DNA of 8,640 bases. Source: Tidjanibacter sp. GTDB lineage: Bacteria > Bacteroidota > Bacteroidia > Bacteroidales > Rikenellaceae. The stretch lies in assembly GCA_017379955.1 (NCBI GenBank), contig JAFNVE010000156.1, forward strand, positions 1 to 8,640, given 5' to 3'. Made by a program: the position numbers and the translations under genes. Under the pieces are notes generated by a model. The model was not told where the DNA came from. It saw nothing but the letters and a program-made list of their open reading frames with translations, and ran no database searches. Shown here in pieces: positions 5,444-8,640 of this stretch (position 1 is its first letter; each line of letters opens with the position of its first letter).

Positions 5444-6874
5444 ATGACTCTTTTTTCCACATTTTTCAGACATTTAGCGGCTCTTGTCGGGGGAGGTTTT
5501 GCACTTGTTGCGACCCTCTTTCTCCCCACCTCGGCGAGTGCCCAAAGCGATACAACACGCCTCTATCAATTTGCCATCCACGAAGACATTATGCCCTCGA
5601 CGGCCAACCTTGTGCGCAACCGTCTGGCCGATGCCGAGGCGATGGATGCCGACGCCATTTTGATTGATATGAAGACCTACGGCGGTCTGCTTGACGCTGC
5701 CGACTCGATACGCACAATGCTCCTCAACTGCCCCCGCCCCGTGTGGGTCTATGTGGCAAATCAGGCGGCAAGTGCGGGTGCTCTGATAGCCGTCGCTGCC
5801 GACTCGATTTATATGCAGCCCGGTAGTTCGATAGGTGCAGCCTCGGTGGTCGACCAGAACGGAAATCTGATGCCCGACAAGTACCAGAGTTTTATGCGCG
5901 GTATGATTCGCTCCACGGCCGAGGCGCACGGCAAACTCCCTGTCGTTCAGGCAGGTGACACCACCTGGGTATGGCATCGCGACCCCGCTATTGCCGAGTC
6001 AATGGTTGGCACTTACAGCGACACAGGCGACTCACTCCGCGTGGTCACCTTCACCCCCGAAGAGGCGGTCGAGGCGGGCTACTGCGAGGGGATATTCCCA
6101 ACCATCGAGAGCCTCCACAAGGCAACCCTCTCGGAGCCGTATGACGTGGTAGTCTACGAGCCTACCCTGCTCGACAAGTGGCTCGGCTTCCTCACCAACC
6201 CCGCTGTGCAGGGCGTATTCATCATGCTCATCATCGGTGGCATCTATTTTGAGATGCAGAGCCCCGGACTTGGTCTGCCCTCGGTGGTAGCCATTGCGGG
6301 TGCAGCACTCTACTTCGCACCGCTCTACATTGGCGGCCTGCTCGAATATTGGGAACTGGCAATTTTCCTCGTTGGCGTGGTGCTGATTTTCGTGGAGATA
6401 TTCGTCACGCCCGGGTTTGGCGTGGCGGGCATTCTGGGCATACTCGGCATAGTGGTCGGACTCACCTTCTCGGCAATCGAGAGCGATCTGCTACGATATA
6501 TCCCAACAGGCGAAATATCAATAGGTTACATCGTCGCACCACTCTGCACTACGATAGTCGCCGTGGTGCTTGCGACCCTCTTCTGCATCTTCTTCGGAGG
6601 CCGTTGGCTCAAAGGCTCCTCGCCACTGAGAAACAAGGTGGTGCTGAGTGCCGAGATGGTAACCGATGGCGGTTTCGCCTCGCACGAGCAGAGCCTCAAC
6701 ATCCTCGTCGGCGCGCGTGGCACTACCACCACCACACTCCGCCCCGCAGGTCGAGTGATGATCGACGGCAAGAGTTATGCCGCAACCACCGAGCACGGCC
6801 AATTCATAGCCAACGGAAAAGAGATAAAAGTTGTCAGAGTAGAAACAGGAACCCTCTATGTTACAGATTTTTAA
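5444..6874 (+). CDS. Long-form NfeD membrane protein with ClpP-like serine protease domain
   Basis: A 476-residue envelope protein of the long NfeD (1510-type) family. A signal peptide covers about 1-33, with likely cleavage after ASA (31-33). Residues about 38-225 are a ClpP/crotonase-fold protease domain. NQAASAGALIA (106-116) places the nucleophile at Ser110, and Lys146 in MPDKYQSFMR is the candidate general base of the Ser-Lys dyad. About five membrane segments follow (about 253-270, 277-297, 303-322, 325-345 and 360-385). The C-terminus (about 415-476) is the NfeD OB-fold, with TLRPAGRVMIDGKSY (431-445) and FIANGKEIKVVRVETG (454-469). In characterised relatives the protease cleaves membrane-associated substrates, such as stomatin in archaea, and helps membrane quality control. 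A flotillin/stomatin gene is often adjacent; none is present in this window. The gene is first in a two-gene operon, overlapping apbE. The start at 5444 gives a complete signal peptide; the ribosome-binding site is A-rich and weak. Confidence 0.94.
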   Translation: MTLFSTFFRHLAALVGGGFALVATLFLPTSASAQSDTTRLYQFAIHEDIMPSTANLVRNRLADAEAMDADAILIDMKTYGGLLDAADSIRTMLLNCPRPVWVYVANQAASAGALIAVAADSIYMQPGSSIGAASVVDQNGNLMPDKYQSFMRGMIRSTAEAHGKLPVVQAGDTTWVWHRDPAIAESMVGTYSDTGDSLRVVTFTPEEAVEAGYCEGIFPTIESLHKATLSEPYDVVVYEPTLLDKWLGFLTNPAVQGVFIMLIIGGIYFEMQSPGLGLPSVVAIAGAALYFAPLYIGGLLEYWELAIFLVGVVLIFVEIFVTPGFGVAGILGILGIVVGLTFSAIESDLLRYIPTGEISIGYIVAPLCTTIVAVVLATLFCIFFGGRWLKGSSPLRNKVVLSAEMVTDGGFASHEQSLNILVGARGTTTTTLRPAGRVMIDGKSYAATTEHGQFIANGKEIKVVRVETGTLYVTDF

Positions 6875-7880
6875 ACATTTTGGTCGTAAGTGTAGTTATG
6901 TGATCGGGTGGATGGTTGGACTGATGGTCGCGCTGACTATCAGCAGTTGCGCACCACGCTATCAGACCATCGAGGGAACAGCCCTCGGCACCCTATATCG
7001 CATTACCGCAAGCGGGCGTATCACCCCCACCCTCCAAGCCGACCTCACAAAACTCTTCGAGGAGGCCAACAAGGAGATGTCGGTATTCGACAAAAACTCG
7101 CTCCTCAGCCGCATCAATCGTGGCGAAACCGACTCGCTCTCGGCCAATATTATATATTGTATTGAGATGGCTCACCGCGTGAGCAAACTATCGGGTGGTG
7201 CCTACGACATCACCATCCAACCTCTTGTTGATGCCTACGGCTTTGCGGGCGACGACCCCGACTTCACGCCCAACCTCGACTCGTTGCTGCCACTCGTGGA
7301 CTACCGAAATATCTCTATCGAAAACGGTCTGCTTGTTCGCCCCGAAGGTGTGCAGATTGGCCTCAACTCGATAGCCAAAGGTGCGGTGGTGGATATGGCT
7401 GCCGCACTATTGGAAGAGGCTGGCTTTGAGAGTTATATGGTTGATATCGGGGGAGAGATTTTCTGCCGTGGAGAGAACCCCTCGGGTCGCGACTGGCGCA
7501 TCGGCGTAGAGACACCTTTTGAGGGCAACTTCTCAATGACGGGCGAGTATATCGAGGCGGTGCTCTCGCTCAGCGGTGCTGGTATGGCGACCTCGGGCAA
7601 CTACCGCAACTTCCACGTCAACGCCGAAGGGCAGAAACTGACCCATATCATCGACCCGCACACGGGACTGAACACCGAGAGTAACCTCCTCTCCGCCACG
7701 GTGATAGCCGAGAATTGCGCCCTGGCCGATGCCTACGGCACAATGCTTATGGCACTCGGCTACGAGAGTGCGCTCGCCCTCGTCGAGAGGGAGAACATCG
7801 CCGCCCTGCTCATCTGGGCCGACGAGACGGGGCAGATGCAAATCACCGTCACCGACGAGATGCGACCCCATTTGGAATAA
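6858..7880 (+). CDS. apbE: FAD:protein FMN transferase (ApbE family lipoprotein)
   Basis: ApbE takes FMN from FAD and attaches it to a Thr or Ser of target flavoproteins outside the cytoplasm, such as Na+-NQR or RNF subunits; its own targets are not in this window. The 340 residues include a lipoprotein signal with Cys31 after ISS. Motifs in order are TALGTLYRI (41-49), SVFDKNSLLSRINRGE (75-90), YDITIQPLVDAYGF (116-129), LNSIAKGAVVDM (169-180), VDIGGEIFCRG (195-205), ATSGNYRNF (244-252), HIIDPHTG (263-270) and ADAYGTMLMALG (290-301). D291 and T295 sit where the metal-binding Asp and Thr occur in characterised members. The start at 6858 overlaps the upstream gene by 17 bases, so the genes are probably co-transcribed and translationally coupled. 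It gives a basic n-region (K6, R10, K11); the in-frame ATG at 6912 keeps the lipobox but has no basic residues. An AGGA lies about ten bases before 6858. Confidence 0.97.
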   Translation: MLQIFKHFGRKCSYVIGWMVGLMVALTISSCAPRYQTIEGTALGTLYRITASGRITPTLQADLTKLFEEANKEMSVFDKNSLLSRINRGETDSLSANIIYCIEMAHRVSKLSGGAYDITIQPLVDAYGFAGDDPDFTPNLDSLLPLVDYRNISIENGLLVRPEGVQIGLNSIAKGAVVDMAAALLEEAGFESYMVDIGGEIFCRGENPSGRDWRIGVETPFEGNFSMTGEYIEAVLSLSGAGMATSGNYRNFHVNAEGQKLTHIIDPHTGLNTESNLLSATVIAENCALADAYGTMLMALGYESALALVERENIAALLIWADETGQMQITVTDEMRPHLE

Positions 7881-7907
7881 TTCAAAATGCAAGATTCAAA
7901 ATAGGAT

Positions 7908-7942
7908 AAAAAGAGAGCAATGTCGAATTGCTCTCTTTTTTT
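7908..7942 (+). terminator. Intrinsic terminator of the nfeD-apbE operon
   Basis: A perfect 14-bp stem AAAAAGAGAGCAAT/ATTGCTCTCTTTTT (7908-7921 with 7927-7940) has a five-base loop and runs into more T residues (to 7942). It starts 28 bases after the apbE stop. The A-tract before and T-tract after make it potentially bidirectional. Confidence 0.93.
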
Positions 7943-7945
7943 GTA

Positions 7946-8028
7946 GGGAGTTTAAGGAGTTTAGTGAGTGTAGTGAGTTTAAGGATTATCCCTATGTTCC
8001 CTATGTTCCCTAAATTCACTAAACTCCC
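7946..8028 (-). repeat. Dispersed TTAGGGA/TAAACTC repeat, copy 2 (inverted)
   Basis: Read on the minus strand, this module contains GGGAACATAGGGA words, AGGGATAATCCTTAAACTC and then TAAACTC-type words, in the same order as copy 1 at 124-226. A 24-base core (7971-7994) is an exact reverse complement of 151-174. The ends are themselves inverted: GGGAGTTTA at 7946-7954 and TAAACTCCC at 8020-8028. The 9-base unit is not amplified here. It begins four bases after the apbE terminator. Confidence 0.75.
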
Positions 8029-8038
8029 TTTTACACTG

Positions 8039-8122
8039 CCCACCATCTTCACGGGTACGATTTTTCGTACCCGTGAAGCCATTGGGTTGCAATTCCAATT
8101 TTAATGCGGTGCATTGCACCGC
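8039..8122 (+). repeat. Hairpin repeat, copy 1
   Basis: The first 44 bases (8039-8082) are identical to 8528-8571. They contain a perfect 14-bp stem CTTCACGGGTACGA/TCGTACCCGTGAAG with a TTTT loop (8047-8078). After about 24 diverged bases, a second palindrome GCGGTGCATTGCACCGC (8106-8122) corresponds to GGTGCGTTGCACTGCC in copy 2. The unit resembles an REP/BIME-like or small non-autonomous element. No flanking transposase is visible. Confidence 0.85.
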
Positions 8123-8206
8123 AAGAGGTTCACGACAGTGATTTTCGGAAATAGGGTGTTGCGCAGTCGGAAGGAAGTAGAGGTGCTGATTAATGAAGCA
8201 GTATAA
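8105..8206 (+). other. Short open frame, possible gene remnant
   Basis: Between stops at 8102 and 8204 the frame is open and reads protein-like near its end (RSRKEVEVLINEAV). There is no ATG; TTG at 8114 would give 30 residues. It overlaps the hairpin repeat. It may be chance or a fragment of a decayed gene; I cannot assign a family. Confidence 0.12.
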
Positions 8207-8257
8207 ATAAATGTGTTGCGTTTGCTTTAGTTACTTTGCTCTGGACTGCCTACCACC

Positions 8258-8277
8258 TGCCTTCCTAAGAGAAGGCA
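8258..8277. repeat. Short hairpin TGCCTTC/GAAGGCA
   Basis: A perfect 7-bp stem with a six-base loop lies in the gene-free right flank. There is no T-tract, so it is not a typical terminator. It directly abuts the compound palindrome that follows. Confidence 0.45.
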
Positions 8278-8356
8278 TTAATAAATCTGACCCACCCCCA
8301 AGCCCCCGCCTCGGCGGGGGATGTGTCCTCGGCAGAGCCGAGGCGAGATTTTAATG
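8276..8356. repeat. Compound GC-rich palindrome
   Basis: Outer arms CATTAATAAATCT (8276-8288) and AGATTTTAATG (8346-8356) pair apart from a two-base bulge. They enclose two perfect hairpins: CCCCCGCC/GGCGGGGG (8303-8320) and CCTCGGC/GCCGAGG (8327-8343). The two inner hairpins share the word GCCTCGG or its complement and could also pair with each other, allowing alternative folds. No gene overlaps it convincingly. Confidence 0.6.
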
Positions 8357-8475
8357 GAAAAGCGTCTATGACGCCTTTCAAATGCGCGAAGCGAGCACCT
8401 CCCCGAAAGCAAGCGACAACCCCGAAAATCGCTCCTCGTGCCGTTTTTGACTCCATCTTTTTGGGAAAAAGATGG
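8357..8475. repeat. Non-coding stretch with two further hairpins
   Basis: GAAAAGCGTC/GACGCCTTTC (8357-8379) forms a stem with one mismatch. CCATCTTTTT/AAAAAGATGG (8453-8475) is a perfect 10-bp stem with a GGG loop. The sequence between contains CGAAGCGAGCAC-like words but no recognisable gene. The open frames here are short and low in confidence. Confidence 0.45.
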
Positions 8476-8527
8476 AAAGAGAGAAGGTCCACAATGCCAC
8501 CAACACCCCCAAATCCCTCACAGCGCC

Positions 8528-8610
8528 CCCACCATCTTCACGGGTACGATTTTTCGTACCCGTGAAGCCATCGGGAGAGATTCTATTTCTAATGGGTGCG
8601 TTGCACTGCC
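8528..8610 (+). repeat. Hairpin repeat, copy 2
   Basis: Bases 8528-8571 are identical to 8039-8082, including the perfect 14-bp hairpin at 8536-8567 with the TTTT loop. The remaining 39 bases match copy 1 only partly (TTCTAATGGGTGCG compared with TTTTAATGCGGTGC). Copies are direct and 489 bases apart. Sequence after 8610 is unrelated to that after copy 1. The hairpin core is the most conserved part. Confidence 0.85.
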
Positions 8611-8640
8611 AACAGAAAACAGCCGAGAGTATTTCACTAC

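Noticed and set aside
5474..5977. Minus-strand 167-codon frame inside the NfeD gene
   Set aside because: It is antisense to the well-supported protease domain and has no recognisable features.
8123..8250. tRNA or small RNA gene
   Set aside because: A GGTTCAC word suggested a T-loop, but no cloverleaf can be drawn around it.
8323..8565. Plus-strand 80-codon frame, and the opposite frame at 8265-8492
   Set aside because: Both lie over hairpins and the 44-base repeat, lack a ribosome-binding site and resemble nothing known.

Overview
The window looks like chromosomal DNA from a member of the Bacteroidales (phylum Bacteroidota), possibly Alistipes or another Rikenellaceae relative. The evidence is the protein types (a Bacteroidales-style PNPase and S15, a long NfeD protease, an ApbE lipoprotein, and an OmpA-like/TPR lipoprotein) and promoters that fit the Bacteroidota consensus (TTTG, about 20 bases, then TAnnTTTG). 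Most starts also lack a Shine-Dalgarno sequence. The genus is an inference; the phylum is well supported.

Layout: (1) Bases 1-702 hold no convincing gene. They contain G-rich repeat-like sequence, a tandem 9-base repeat (164-226), two long imperfect inverted-repeat elements (269-390 and 483-614) with a related orphan arm between them, and a 24-bp perfect terminator stem. (2) Bases 703-5366 form a minus-strand block. Read in transcription order it is the rpsO promoter and structured leader, rpsO (S15), an intergenic terminator/attenuator, pnp (polynucleotide phosphorylase), a separate promoter with a structured leader of about 185 bases, and the OmpA-like/TPR lipoprotein gene. (3) Bases 5390-7942 form a divergent plus-strand operon: promoter, a long-form NfeD membrane protease, an overlapping apbE lipoprotein gene (FAD:protein FMN transferase), and a strong terminator. 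(4) Bases 7943-8640 are again without a convincing gene and dense in repeats and hairpins. They include a copy, in opposite orientation, of the dispersed repeat from the left flank, and two copies of an exact 44-base repeat built around a 14-bp perfect hairpin.

Functionally, the minus block joins translation (S15) with RNA turnover (PNPase) in the widely conserved rpsO-pnp order, followed by an independently promoted, probably abundant envelope lipoprotein. The plus block encodes two envelope proteins, one for membrane-protein quality control and one for flavinylation of exported or membrane redox proteins. No defence system, CRISPR array, transposase, integrase, tRNA or rRNA is visible. The parts most worth following up are the non-coding ones: structured mRNA leaders of rpsO and the lipoprotein gene, a possible Shine-Dalgarno-led upstream ORF, and several palindromic repeat families in both flanks. 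I did not find a clear new multi-gene system.
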